Positions 18,635-27,691 are shown, counted from the first letter of the stretch. The stretch: DNA of 64,000 nucleotides from Trinickia diaoshuihuensis (GCF_003390925.1 NZ_QUBS01000084.1:124001-188000), one strand, 5' to 3'. Program-made: numbers and translations. Notes: generated by a model not told the origin, from the letters alone.

Positions 18635-20332
18635 TCAAGGGGCCTTCGCCGCCGTCGCAGCCGTCGGCGTGTTCGCCGGGCTTTGATCCGTCCACGGCGG
18701 TGCGAGCTGAGCAAGCGTCGTCGCATTCGAGATCGACTGATTCTTGTAATAGGCGACGAGATCGGCCTGCATTTGCGGTCGGGCAACGTTATCCAGATAA
18801 ATCATGTGGCCGCCCTGGTAGAACGTGAGCTGTATGTTCGGGTTGATTCCCTTTACGGTTTGAAGCCGCGCCAATTCCTTTTCCGTTTCGAAGAATGGCG
18901 TTGCCAGATCATGATAGCCGTTGGAGGCCAACACTTTCAGTTGCGGATTGAGCATCAGCGCCGCGAGCAGATCGGGGATGGTGTCGGGCTGAGGCTTGCC
19001 CGCGTGACTGAAATTCCATACGCCGATGATTTTGTCGTTCAGCGTCTGGTAAGTCGCATGCGGCGCCTGGTAGCCGAGGTAACCGGGCATCTGCGTCCCG
19101 AGCGCGTTCGTGAACGGCTGCGAGATCAGAATGTCGGACGGATCGTTGTCCGCCGCGAGGCGCGAATCGCTGTTGGGCAACGACACGCGTCCATCGTAGC
19201 GGCCGATCGTCGTGCCCGGTATCAGCGTCGTTTGGCCGAACGATGCTTCCGTGTCATAGAAGTATTGGAAGTAAGCGTTCAGCGTGGCAGGCGTCAAATT
19301 CGTCTGCGAGGACCAAGCGCCGAGCGTCGCGCTCGGGATCGTCACCTGTTGCGCGGCGGTCGAATACTGCACGATCGGCGCATACTGCGCGGCGACGAAA
19401 TTCCGAATCTGCTGTGAGTAGGCGCCGAGATTCGACGGCGACGGCGACACGAGGTTGTAGTAGGCCGCGACCGCCGCATAGGACGGGAACGACCCGGCCG
19501 AGGTATCGCCGGTCGAGGCCGAGTAGTTCAAGATCGACGACTGCAGCACGATGCCGGTCAACGGCACGCCCGCCGATTCGAGCGACAGCGCGAGCATGTC
19601 CGTGCGCGGCGTGCCGTACGATTCGCCGTACAAGTAGAGCGGCGCGCCCTTCACGTTGTTCACGCTGATATAGCGGCGAATGAAATCGCGCATGACCTGC
19701 ACGTCGGGATCGGAGCCCCAAAACGTCTTATTCGTATTCGGTGCGATCGCTTCCGATAATCCCGTGCCCGGCGGATCGATAAAGACCATATCGGTGGTCG
19801 CGATCAAGCTTTCGGCGTTATCGACGAGCGGATAGTTCGGCCAATTGGTCATCAGCGGATCGGGCGTCGCGACCCGAGTCGGCGCGAACGAGCCGAGCCT
19901 CAGCCAGATGGACGACGAGCCCGGCCCCCCGTTGTAGAAGAACGTCACGGGCCGCGGCGTGCCGGTCGTGTTCTGCGCGACATACGCGACGTAGGACATC
20001 GTCGCTTCGGGCTTGCCGTTCAAGTCGGACGCGGTCAAGTGCCCGGTGGTCGTCGTATAAGGCACGGTAATGCCGCCGCTCGACCATTGATGATGCATGA
20101 CGGCGGCCTGCTCGGTGACCTGCGCGGCGGGCAGCGAATCGCCCGCATTCGGCGAATAGGCGGTGTTGTCGATGTACGTTTGATCGGCGGCGGCCACGGC
20201 GGTGCCGTTGGTGCTGTCGCCGCTTCCGCCGCATCCGGCCAGCGCAAGTAGGCCGAGCGCCAGCGTCGTCCCTCCCACGCGTCGGGCAAACGGGCCCATC
20301 CCAACGCTATTTTTAACGCTTTTTTGTTTCAT
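18635..20332 (-). CDS. S10 family serine carboxypeptidase, lipoprotein
   Basis: A 565-residue protein of the alpha/beta-hydrolase peptidase family S10. The N-terminus has a lipoprotein signal with lipobox LALAGC (Cys about 34), so it is probably anchored in the outer membrane or exposed to the periplasm. Family motifs are FFYNGGPGSSS (oxyanion region), DPPGTGLSEA, the nucleophile elbow YGESYGT, the aspartate region NGYHDLATP and the histidine in QGGHMIYLD. S10 enzymes remove C-terminal amino acids at acid pH. The AT-rich upstream gap and the position between aspS and nudB suggest it is not part of the ancestral backbone here. The small EF-hand-like gene downstream may be co-transcribed. Confidence 0.92.
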   Translation of the reverse strand: MKQKSVKNSVGMGPFARRVGGTTLALGLLALAGCGGSGDSTNGTAVAAADQTYIDNTAYSPNAGDSLPAAQVTEQAAVMHHQWSSGGITVPYTTTTGHLTASDLNGKPEATMSYVAYVAQNTTGTPRPVTFFYNGGPGSSSIWLRLGSFAPTRVATPDPLMTNWPNYPLVDNAESLIATTDMVFIDPPGTGLSEAIAPNTNKTFWGSDPDVQVMRDFIRRYISVNNVKGAPLYLYGESYGTPRTDMLALSLESAGVPLTGIVLQSSILNYSASTGDTSAGSFPSYAAVAAYYNLVSPSPSNLGAYSQQIRNFVAAQYAPIVQYSTAAQQVTIPSATLGAWSSQTNLTPATLNAYFQYFYDTEASFGQTTLIPGTTIGRYDGRVSLPNSDSRLAADNDPSDILISQPFTNALGTQMPGYLGYQAPHATYQTLNDKIIGVWNFSHAGKPQPDTIPDLLAALMLNPQLKVLASNGYHDLATPFFETEKELARLQTVKGINPNIQLTFYQGGHMIYLDNVARPQMQADLVAYYKNQSISNATTLAQLAPPWTDQSPANTPTAATAAKAP

Positions 20333-20674
20333 TTTTATCCTTATTCGACTTTTTAATATTTAACGAACGGGTGCGGCAGAGGCAAAAGAGGCGTGCAATA
20401 AAACGTTCGATTTTTATTGTCTTTATCTCTCGTAATAAATCGTAAGAATAAAAAATGACCGGGTCAACCGGGAGCGTGGTCGAATTGTGTCGAGTTCTGT
20501 CGAGTTTTGTGTCGGCGGCGGTTTCGTCGGCGGTTTCGTCGGTAGGGCGGGGCGATCGAGGGGGGCGGGGTGCCGAACGCCGAACGCCGATCGGCAGTGG
20601 GCGTACCGGTCTTGCATACCACCACGGCCCTCCTGCGTTATGCTGATGGGCCGATTGCAGATCAACCGAACGCC
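20333..20674. other. AT-rich intergenic region between the S10 peptidase gene and nudB
   Basis: About 340 bases with no convincing gene. The part next to the peptidase gene (20333-20455) is strikingly AT-rich for this genome (runs such as TTTTTATT and AATAAATCG) and probably holds that gene's promoter, though I cannot pick one pair of elements. The part next to nudB is GC-rich with short tandem repeats (TGTCGAGTT twice near 20488-20507, and a 12-base repeat at 20518-20541). The composition switch at about 20455 may be the right edge of the inserted segment. Confidence 0.5.
20518..20541. repeat. 12-base tandem duplication
   Basis: GCGGTTTCGTCG occurs twice head to tail (20518-20529 and 20530-20541). 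The repeat lies near the AT-to-GC composition switch upstream of nudB. Confidence 0.8.
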
Positions 20675-21187
20675 ATGCGCAAACCGCCGAAGATTCCCGA
20701 ATCGGTTCTCGTCGTCATCTACACGCCCGATCTCGACGTGCTCATCATCGAGCGCGCCGACCGCCCCGGGTTTTGGCAATCGGTGACAGGGTCGAAAGAC
20801 CACCTCGACGAGCCACTGGCGCTCACGGCGGTGCGAGAAGTCGCCGAGGAGACCGGGATCGTCGTCGGCGGCGCACTCGTGCCGCCCGAGGCGCTGATCG
20901 ATTGGGGCGAGCAGATCGAATACGAGATCTACCCTGTGTGGCGGCACCGCTATGCCGAAGGCGTCACGCGCAACGTCGAGCATTGGTTCGGGCTCCAGGT
21001 CCCGTACCGGCTCGAGGTCACGCTCGCGCCGCGCGAACATACGGCCTATCTATGGCTACCCTATGACGAGGCCGCGGCACGTTGTTTCTCTTCGTCGAAC
21101 CGCGATGCCATCCTCCAATTGCCGCGCCGGGTGGGCGTACGCGCCGCGTCCGAGGTGGCGCCGCGCCAGCCGCCCCGGCGAGCATGA
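20675..21187 (+). CDS. nudB: Dihydroneopterin triphosphate diphosphatase (Nudix)
   Basis: A 170-residue Nudix hydrolase of the NudB type, which removes pyrophosphate from dihydroneopterin triphosphate in folate synthesis. The Nudix box reads GSKDHLDEPLALTAVREVAEETGI, split here as GSKDHLDEPLAL and TAVREVAEETGI, with the REVAEETG core intact; the spacing G-to-E is one residue longer than the classical box. The N-terminal KIPESVLVVIYTPDLDVL and the late HWFGLQVP match NudB proteins. ATG 20675 gives MRKPPKIPES. Its stop overlaps the clsB start (ATGA), so the two are translationally coupled. In related genomes nudB commonly follows aspS; here about 3.9 kb separates them. Confidence 0.9.
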   Translation: MRKPPKIPESVLVVIYTPDLDVLIIERADRPGFWQSVTGSKDHLDEPLALTAVREVAEETGIVVGGALVPPEALIDWGEQIEYEIYPVWRHRYAEGVTRNVEHWFGLQVPYRLEVTLAPREHTAYLWLPYDEAAARCFSSSNRDAILQLPRRVGVRAASEVAPRQPPRRA

Positions 21188-22458
21188 GCGGACGCGGCGC
21201 GCGACGGCTCGCGCGCATCGGAGCCGCGCTCGTGTCGAAGCGCCGCGCGTGGCGGCTCGCCTTCACGGCCGGCAACGAAGTACGGCTCTATAGCAGCGGC
21301 GCGGAGTATTTCGCGGCGTTGATCGATGAGGTCGACCGCGCGCAAGAGACGGTCACGCTCGAAACTTACATCTATTGCGACGACGAAGCCGGCCGGCCTG
21401 TCTCCGACGCTCTCGTGCGCGCCGCACGCCGCGGCGTGCGCGTGCGTGTCATCACCGACGGCTTAGGCACGGGGCGCCTCCCGTTGTTCGAGCAATGGGC
21501 GGCGGCCGGTGTCGAACATCGTATTTACAACGCGGGATGGCTGGGCGTATTCGGCCGTTTCGGTCTCTCGCGTACGCACCGCAAGCTGGCCGTGGTCGAT
21601 GCGCGCGTCGGGTTTTGCGGCGGGATCAACGTCGTCGACGATTTTGCCGCCGCGGATGGTCCGCTCGCGCATCCGCGTTGGGACTTCGCCGTAGGATTGA
21701 CGGGGCCGGTCGTCGCGCGCATCGACGCGGCGCTGGACACGCAGTGGCGACGCCTGGCGCTCGGGCATCGTCCGTACGCGCAAGCCGTGCCGCGTGCGCT
21801 CGCGCTGCGCGAGCAGGCGAGTTCGACCGGTGCGGCTGCGCCATCGCGGCGAGCGCGGGGCACGCCGGAGCAAGCGTTGAAAGCGCCCAGCATTGCCTTT
21901 ATCGCCCGAGATAACTTCGTCAATCGGCGCGCGATCGAGAAGGCATATCTGGTCGCCATCGGCCGCGCGCGGCGCGAGATCTTGCTGGCCAATCCCTATT
22001 TCGTGCCGGGGCGCAAGCTGCGGCGGGCGCTGGTGGCGGCAGCCAGACGCGGCGTGGAAGTCCGGCTGCTGATCGGCCGCAAGGAATTCGCCGCGCTCGA
22101 CTACGCGGTTCCGTATCTGTATCGAACTTTCCTGAACGCGGGGGCGAGGATCGCCGAATATGAAAAGACGATGTTGCACGGTAAAGTAGCGGTCGTCGAT
22201 TCGAACTGGGCGACGGTAGGCTCCTCCAATCTCGACGCACTCAGTCTCGTGCTCAATAACGAGGCGAACGTCGTGCTGGTCGAACATCCGGAAATCGGGC
22301 TGCTGCGGGAGGCAATCCTGGAGGCATTCGGGCAGGCCCGCGCGATCGACCCGGCGAGCTACGCGGCGCGCCCTTGGGCAAAGCGTCTGACCAACTGGCT
22401 CGCCTATGCGGCGTACCGCGCGGCGATGAAATTGCTGACCGTCGGCGGATACGACTAG
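21184..22458 (+). CDS. clsB: Cardiolipin synthase ClsB-type phospholipase D family protein
   Basis: A 424-residue protein with two HKD phospholipase-D motifs: HRKLAVVDARVGFCGG (about residues 132-147) and HGKVAVVDSNWATVGSSN (about 333-350). The pair forms one active site that transfers phosphatidyl groups to make cardiolipin. The absence of N-terminal transmembrane helices matches the ClsB (YbhO) type rather than ClsA. ATG 21184 overlaps the nudB stop by four bases, and an upstream frame extension is only a shadow of nudB. Acts at the inner membrane. Confidence 0.9.
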   Translation: MSGRGARRLARIGAALVSKRRAWRLAFTAGNEVRLYSSGAEYFAALIDEVDRAQETVTLETYIYCDDEAGRPVSDALVRAARRGVRVRVITDGLGTGRLPLFEQWAAAGVEHRIYNAGWLGVFGRFGLSRTHRKLAVVDARVGFCGGINVVDDFAAADGPLAHPRWDFAVGLTGPVVARIDAALDTQWRRLALGHRPYAQAVPRALALREQASSTGAAAPSRRARGTPEQALKAPSIAFIARDNFVNRRAIEKAYLVAIGRARREILLANPYFVPGRKLRRALVAAARRGVEVRLLIGRKEFAALDYAVPYLYRTFLNAGARIAEYEKTMLHGKVAVVDSNWATVGSSNLDALSLVLNNEANVVLVEHPEIGLLREAILEAFGQARAIDPASYAARPWAKRLTNWLAYAAYRAAMKLLTVGGYD

Positions 22459-22565
22459 GGCCGCATCCGCAGTCGCCAAGCGTTTGCCGCAAGCGGCATC
22501 CGGCCGCCGCCCGCGCCCCACGCGACCCTAGCTCGCGGGTTAGATTCCAGTTTCTAATAAAGTCC

Positions 22566-22594
22566 TTGTTTCGAGGGCGGCCGCGCTCAATAAT
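22566..22594 (+). promoter_or_regulatory. Candidate tetR promoter
   Basis: TTGTTT (22566-22571) and AATAAT (22589-22594) are separated by 17 bases. The -10 overlaps the left end of a 20-bp palindrome, which suits autorepression by the TetR protein. Confidence 0.5.
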
Positions 22595-22611
22595 AGTACG
22601 GCCGTTCTATT
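22592..22611. promoter_or_regulatory. Palindromic operator ahead of the TetR gene
   Basis: The halves AATAGTACGG and CCGTTCTATT are complementary at nine of ten positions. The palindrome overlaps the candidate -10 and ends 40 bases before the tetR ATG. A further half-site AGAACGG lies at 22631-22637. Size, symmetry and place fit a TetR-family operator. Confidence 0.6.
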
Positions 22612-22650
22612 TTTTGATAGCACAGCCAAAAGAACGGTACGAAAGAGGCC

Positions 22651-23250
22651 ATGCGAAAAGGTGAACAAACGCGCGCAGCGATTCTCGATGCGGCGCTCGA
22701 TCTAGCGAGCCGAGACGGGCTCGAGGGTTTGACGATCGGCTTGCTTGCCGAGCGCATGCAGATGAGCAAGAGCGGGGTTTTTGCGCATTTCGGATCGCGT
22801 GAGGACTTGCAGGTCGAAGTCGTCCGCGAATACCACCGCCGCTTTGAAGAGGAGGTGTTTTTCCCGAGTCTGCGCGAGCCGCGCGGCTTGCCGAGGTTGC
22901 GCGCGATGTTGGCCCGTTGGATGGAGAAGCGCATCCAGGAAGTCATGACGGGATGCATCTACATCAGCGGCGCGGTCGAGTACGACGACCGCGGCGACAA
23001 CCCGGTGCGCGAGCAACTCGTCATGAGCGTCTCGACCTGGCGAGCGGCGTTGCACCGGGCAATTTCGCAAGCCGTTGAAGAAGGGCATTTGCGCTCGGAC
23101 ACCGATCCGGACCTCATGCTGTTCGAACTGTATAGCTTCACGCTCGGCCTGCATCACGACGCGCGTTTCCTGCATCTGCCCGATGCCGAACGCCTGACGT
23201 GGGCCGCGCTGGAAAAAACGATCGTTTCATATCAGAGCGAACGCCGTTAG
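22651..23250 (+). CDS. TetR/AcrR family transcriptional regulator
   Basis: A 199-residue regulator. The N-terminal HTH (TRAAILDAALDLASRDG then LTIGLLAERMQMSKSGVFAHFGSREDL, about residues 7-50) is typical; the C-terminal domain from about 80 matches the TetR_C_16/YcdC-type helical ligand domain only loosely. It is 86 bases upstream of an acyl-CoA dehydrogenase and the following beta-oxidation genes, in the same direction, so it probably represses them and responds to a fatty acyl-CoA (inference from position). An overlapping palindrome suggests autoregulation. Confidence 0.88.
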   Translation: MRKGEQTRAAILDAALDLASRDGLEGLTIGLLAERMQMSKSGVFAHFGSREDLQVEVVREYHRRFEEEVFFPSLREPRGLPRLRAMLARWMEKRIQEVMTGCIYISGAVEYDDRGDNPVREQLVMSVSTWRAALHRAISQAVEEGHLRSDTDPDLMLFELYSFTLGLHHDARFLHLPDAERLTWAALEKTIVSYQSERR

Positions 23251-23336
23251 CCCGCCAGTCGGTTACGCGCCCACCCGGCAACACTGACTCTCGCTGACGG
23301 CTTGATCTGCATAGCTGCAAACCTTTGGAGGAAGTC

Positions 23337-25124
23337 ATGGGTCAGTACGCCGCGCCGCTGCGCGACATGCAATTCGTGCTGCACGAACTGCTGAACGTCG
23401 AAAACGAAGTCAAAGGCATGCCCAAGCACGCCGATCTCGATGCCGATACGATCAACCAAGTGCTCGAGGAAGCCGGCAAGTTCTGCGCCGAAGTGCTGTT
23501 CCCGTTGAACCAAAGTGGTGACCAGGAAGGCTGCACGTACGCGGGCGACGGTGTGGTGACGACTCCCAAGGGTTTCAAGGAGGCGTATCGCCAATATGTC
23601 GAGGCCGGCTGGCCGGCCCTCGGCTGCGATCCCGAATACGGCGGCCAAGGCCTGCCCGCGTTCGTGAACAACGCGCTCTACGAAATGCTGAACTCGGCCA
23701 ATCAAGCCTGGACGATGTACCCGGGTCTCTCGCACGGTGCGTACGAGTGTCTGCACGCGCACGGCACACCCGAGCAGCAAAAGGTCTATCTGCCGAAGCT
23801 GGTCGCCGGCGAGTGGACGGGCACGATGTGTCTGACCGAACCGCATTGCGGCACCGACCTCGGCATCTTGCGCACGAAGGCCGAGTCGAACGGCGACGGT
23901 TCGTACCTGATCACCGGCACGAAGATCTTTATCTCGAGCGGCGAGCACGACCTGTCCGAGAACATCGTCCACCTCGTGCTTGCGCGTCTGCCCGATGCGC
24001 CGCCGGGGACGAAGGGGATTTCGCTGTTCGTCGTGCCGAAGTTCATCCCGAACGAAGCCGGCGAGCCCGGCGAGCGGAACGGCATCAAGTGCGGCTCGAT
24101 CGAGCACAAGATGGGCATCCACGCGAACGCCACCTGCGTGATGAACCTCGACAACGCGAAGGGCTGGCTCGTCGGCGAGCCCAACCGCGGCCTGCAGGCG
24201 ATGTTCGTCATGATGAACGCCGCGCGTCTGGGCGTCGGCATGCAAAGCCTCGGTCTCACCGAAGTTGCTTATCAGAACTCGCTCGTCTATGCGAAGGAAC
24301 GCCTTCAAATGCGTTCGCTGACGGGCCCGAAGGCGCCGGACAAGGCAGCCGATCCGATCATCGTGCATCCCGACGTGCGCCGCATGCTGCTGACGCAAAA
24401 GGCCTACGCGGAAGGCGCGCGCGCATTCTCGTATTGGTCGGCCGTTCAGATCGACAAGGAGCTGTCGCACGAAGACGAGGCCGTCCGGAAGGAAGCGGCC
24501 GATCTCGTGGCGTTGCTTACGCCGATTCTGAAAGCGTTCCTGTCGGACAACGCCTTCGAGAGCACGAACCACGCGATGCAGATTTTCGGGGGCCATGGCT
24601 TCATCAAGGAATGGGGCATGGAGCAGTACGTCCGCGACGCGCGCATCAACATGATCTACGAAGGCACGAACGCCGTGCAGTCGCTCGACCTGCTGGGCCG
24701 CAAGGTGCTCGGCGACATGGGCGCGAAGCTGCGCAAGTTCGGCAAGCTCGTGACGGACTTCGTCGAAGCCGAAGGGGTGAAGCCTGAAATGCAAGAGTTC
24801 GTGAATCCGCTCGCCGACATCGGCGACAAGGTTCAAAAGCTCACGATGGAAATCGGCATGAAGGCGATGGCGAACCAGGACGAAGTGGGCGCCGCCGCGG
24901 TGCCGTATCTGCGCACGGTCGGCCACTTGGTCTTCTCGTACTTCTGGGCGCGCATGGCGCGCATCGCCCTGGACAAAGAGGCCTCGGGCGATCCGTTCTA
25001 CAAGTCCAAGCTCGCCACGGCGCGCTTTTACTTCGCGAAGCTCTTGCCCGAAACGGCCAAGACGATCCGCGAAGCGCGCGCGGGTTCGAAGACGCTGATG
25101 GAAGTCGACGAGGCGTTGTTCTAA
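23337..25124 (+). CDS. Acyl-CoA dehydrogenase (long, C-terminally extended)
   Basis: A 595-residue flavoenzyme, the FadE step that introduces the alpha-beta double bond. The acyl-CoA dehydrogenase N, middle and C domains cover about residues 35-450 (MCLTEPHCGTDLG, FISSGEHDL and IFGGHGFIKEWGMEQ with YEGTNAVQSLDLLGRK), and an extra C-terminal AcylCoA_DH_C-type domain (about 465-590) gives the 590-600 residue form. The catalytic glutamate is probably that in MIYEGTNAVQ. A GGAGGA site lies 5 bases before ATG 23337, which I chose over an upstream TTG. It starts the beta-oxidation gene run. Confidence 0.95.
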   Translation: MGQYAAPLRDMQFVLHELLNVENEVKGMPKHADLDADTINQVLEEAGKFCAEVLFPLNQSGDQEGCTYAGDGVVTTPKGFKEAYRQYVEAGWPALGCDPEYGGQGLPAFVNNALYEMLNSANQAWTMYPGLSHGAYECLHAHGTPEQQKVYLPKLVAGEWTGTMCLTEPHCGTDLGILRTKAESNGDGSYLITGTKIFISSGEHDLSENIVHLVLARLPDAPPGTKGISLFVVPKFIPNEAGEPGERNGIKCGSIEHKMGIHANATCVMNLDNAKGWLVGEPNRGLQAMFVMMNAARLGVGMQSLGLTEVAYQNSLVYAKERLQMRSLTGPKAPDKAADPIIVHPDVRRMLLTQKAYAEGARAFSYWSAVQIDKELSHEDEAVRKEAADLVALLTPILKAFLSDNAFESTNHAMQIFGGHGFIKEWGMEQYVRDARINMIYEGTNAVQSLDLLGRKVLGDMGAKLRKFGKLVTDFVEAEGVKPEMQEFVNPLADIGDKVQKLTMEIGMKAMANQDEVGAAAVPYLRTVGHLVFSYFWARMARIALDKEASGDPFYKSKLATARFYFAKLLPETAKTIREARAGSKTLMEVDEALF

Positions 25125-25252
25125 GCGCCCGCCACGCGGCGCATTAGAGACGATGCGCCGCGCTTATCCGGTTTACCGCGGTTCGACCCGCGCCGCGAGG
25201 CGGCGCGCAGCAATCGAATCAGCGAAACGCATGACTCCCAGGGAGGAAAGAC

Positions 25253-27691
25253 GTGAGCAATCTGATCATTCGCAAGGTGGCCGTGCTCGGCGCCGGCGTG
25301 ATGGGCGCGCAGATCGCCGCGCACCTGATCAACGCCAAGGTGCCGGTGCTGCTGTTCGATCTTCCGGCCAAGGAAGGTCCGAAGAACGCGATCGCCTTGA
25401 AGGCGATCGAGAACCTCAAGAAGCTGTCGCCCGCGCCGTTCGGCGCCAAGGACGATGCCCGCTATATCGAGCCCGCGAACTACGAAGACGATATCGCGAA
25501 GCTCGAACAATGCGATCTCGTCATCGAGGCGATCGCCGAGCGGATGGACTGGAAGCACGATCTGTACAAGAAGGTTGCCCCGCATATCGCGCCGCATGCG
25601 ATCTTCGCGACGAATACGTCGGGTCTGTCGATCACGAAGCTGTCTGAAGGTTTCTCCGATGAGTTGAAGTCGCGCTTTTGCGGCGTGCATTTCTTCAATC
25701 CGCCGCGCTATATGCACCTCGTCGAGTTGATCCCGACGACGCATACGCAACCGCATATCCTCGACGATCTCGAATCATTCCTGACGAGCGTCGTCGGCAA
25801 GGGCGTCGTGCGCGCGAAGGATACGCCGAACTTCATCGCAAACCGCGTCGGTATCTTCTCGATTCTCGCCGTCATCGCCGAAGCGGCGAAGTTCGGGCTG
25901 CGCTTCGACGAAGTCGACGATCTGACGGGCTCGCGCCTGGGGCGCGCAAAGTCGGCCACGTTCCGTACCGCGGACGTCGTGGGCCTCGACACGATGGCGC
26001 ACGTCATCAAGACGATGCAGGACAACCTTGCCGACGATCCGTTCTTCCCGGTCTACGAAACGCCGGCCGTGCTGGCTGCGCTCGTGGCCAAGGGCGCGCT
26101 CGGCCAAAAGACGGGCGGCGGCTTCTATAAGAAGGAAGGCAAGGCGATCAAGGTGCTCGACGCGAAGACCGGCGAGTACGTCGAGAGCGGCGCGAAGGCC
26201 GACGAACTCGTGGGCCGCATCCTCAAGCGCCCGGCCGGCGAGCGGCTGAAGCTGCTGCGCGAATCGGAGCACCCGCAAGCGCAGTTCCTGTGGTCGATTT
26301 TCCGCGACGTCTTCCATTACATCGCCGTGCACTTGGAATCGATCGCCGACAACGCGCGCGACGTCGATCTCGCGATTCGTTGGGGCTTCGGTTGGAACGA
26401 AGGCCCGTTCGAGGGCTGGCAGGCCGCAGGCTGGAAGCAAGTGGCCGAGTGGGTGCAAGAAGACATCGCCGCGGGCAAAGCGCTATCGAAGGCGCCGTTG
26501 CCGTCGTGGGTGTTCGAAGGCGCCGTGGCGGAGAAGGGCGGCGTGCATACGGCCGAGGGTTCGTGGTCGCCGGCCGCAGCCAAGTTCGAGCCGCGTTCGA
26601 CGCTGCCGGTCTACGGCAAGCAAGTATTCCGCGCCCCGCTCGTCGGCGAGGCGGGCGTGGATCCGAAGAGCTACGGCAAGACGCTGTTCGAAACCGATTC
26701 GGTGCGCGCATGGGTGGATGACCGCGCAGGCGAGGACGACGTCGTCATCGTCTCGTTCAAGACGAAGATGAACACGATCGGCCCGGGCGTGCTCGACGGT
26801 CTCGCGCAAGCGATCGAATTGGCCGAGAAGTCGTACAAGGGCGTCGTCGTGTGGCAGCCCAGCTCGCTCAAGCTCGGCGCGCCGGGCGGTCCGTTCTCGG
26901 CCGGTGCGAATCTCGAAGAAGCGATGCCGGCATTCATGATGGGCGGCGCGAAGGGTATCGAGCCGTTCGTCAAGAAGTTCCAGCAGGGCATGCTGCGCGT
27001 GAAGTACGCGAACGTGCCGGTGGTCGCGGCCGTCTCGGGTATCGCGCTCGGCGGCGGGTGCGAGCTCATGCTCCATAGCGCGAAACGCGTGGCGCATATC
27101 GAGAGCTATGTCGGTCTCGTCGAAGTGGGCGTCGGTCTCGTGCCTGCGGGCGGTGGGCTCAAGGAAGCCGCGCTGCGCGCCGCCGATGCGGCCGCCGCCG
27201 TCGGCGCATCGAACGGCGATCTGCTGAAGTTCCTCTCGAAGTCGTTCGAGAACGCGGCGATGGCCAAGGTGTCTGGCTCCGCGATCGAGGCGCGTGCGAT
27301 GGGTTACCTCAAGCCGTCGGACACGATCGTCTTCAACGTCTTCGAACTGCTCGATACGGCGAAGAAGGAAGCGCGCGCGCTGGCGGCCGCGGGTTATCGC
27401 CCGCCGCTGCCGGTCAAGCAAGTGCCGGTCGCCGGCCGCTCCGCGATCTCGACGATCAAGGCGCAGCTCGTGAATATGCGTGACGGCAACTTCATCAGCG
27501 CACACGATTTCCTCATCGCCTCGGGTATCGCCGAAGCCGTGTGCGGCGGCGACGTCGAAGCGGGCAGTCTCGTCGACGAGGAATGGCTGCTCACGCTCGA
27601 GCGCCGCGCATTCGTCGATCTGCTCGGCACGCAAAAGACGCAAGAGCGAATCATGGGCATGCTGCAGACCGGTAAGCCGGTGCGCAACTAA
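25253..27691 (+). CDS. FadN-type 3-hydroxyacyl-CoA dehydrogenase / enoyl-CoA hydratase
   Basis: An 812-residue bifunctional beta-oxidation enzyme. The NAD-binding 3-hydroxyacyl-CoA dehydrogenase comes first (VAVLGAGVMGAQIAAHL at about 9-25, catalytic histidine region GVHFFNPPRYMHLVEL at about 143, then the C-terminal domains to about 480); an enoyl-CoA hydratase/crotonase domain follows from about 495 (FSAGANLEE and GIALGGGCELMLHS, the oxyanion hole). This order is the reverse of E. coli FadB and matches Bacillus FadN (about 789 residues). The start is GTG with GGGAGGAAAG upstream. It acts between the acyl-CoA dehydrogenase and the thiolase next to it. Confidence 0.95.
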   Translation: MSNLIIRKVAVLGAGVMGAQIAAHLINAKVPVLLFDLPAKEGPKNAIALKAIENLKKLSPAPFGAKDDARYIEPANYEDDIAKLEQCDLVIEAIAERMDWKHDLYKKVAPHIAPHAIFATNTSGLSITKLSEGFSDELKSRFCGVHFFNPPRYMHLVELIPTTHTQPHILDDLESFLTSVVGKGVVRAKDTPNFIANRVGIFSILAVIAEAAKFGLRFDEVDDLTGSRLGRAKSATFRTADVVGLDTMAHVIKTMQDNLADDPFFPVYETPAVLAALVAKGALGQKTGGGFYKKEGKAIKVLDAKTGEYVESGAKADELVGRILKRPAGERLKLLRESEHPQAQFLWSIFRDVFHYIAVHLESIADNARDVDLAIRWGFGWNEGPFEGWQAAGWKQVAEWVQEDIAAGKALSKAPLPSWVFEGAVAEKGGVHTAEGSWSPAAAKFEPRSTLPVYGKQVFRAPLVGEAGVDPKSYGKTLFETDSVRAWVDDRAGEDDVVIVSFKTKMNTIGPGVLDGLAQAIELAEKSYKGVVVWQPSSLKLGAPGGPFSAGANLEEAMPAFMMGGAKGIEPFVKKFQQGMLRVKYANVPVVAAVSGIALGGGCELMLHSAKRVAHIESYVGLVEVGVGLVPAGGGLKEAALRAADAAAAVGASNGDLLKFLSKSFENAAMAKVSGSAIEARAMGYLKPSDTIVFNVFELLDTAKKEARALAAAGYRPPLPVKQVPVAGRSAISTIKAQLVNMRDGNFISAHDFLIASGIAEAVCGGDVEAGSLVDEEWLLTLERRAFVDLLGTQKTQERIMGMLQTGKPVRN

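Noticed and set aside
20440-20560. Possible CRISPR-like or integration repeat upstream of nudB
   Set aside because: Only two copies of a 12-base unit and two of a 9-base unit without spacers or associated genes; simple tandem duplication.
23247-24926. A 559-codon minus-strand frame opposite the acyl-CoA dehydrogenase gene
   Set aside because: Shadow of a clear enzyme gene, with low-complexity composition.
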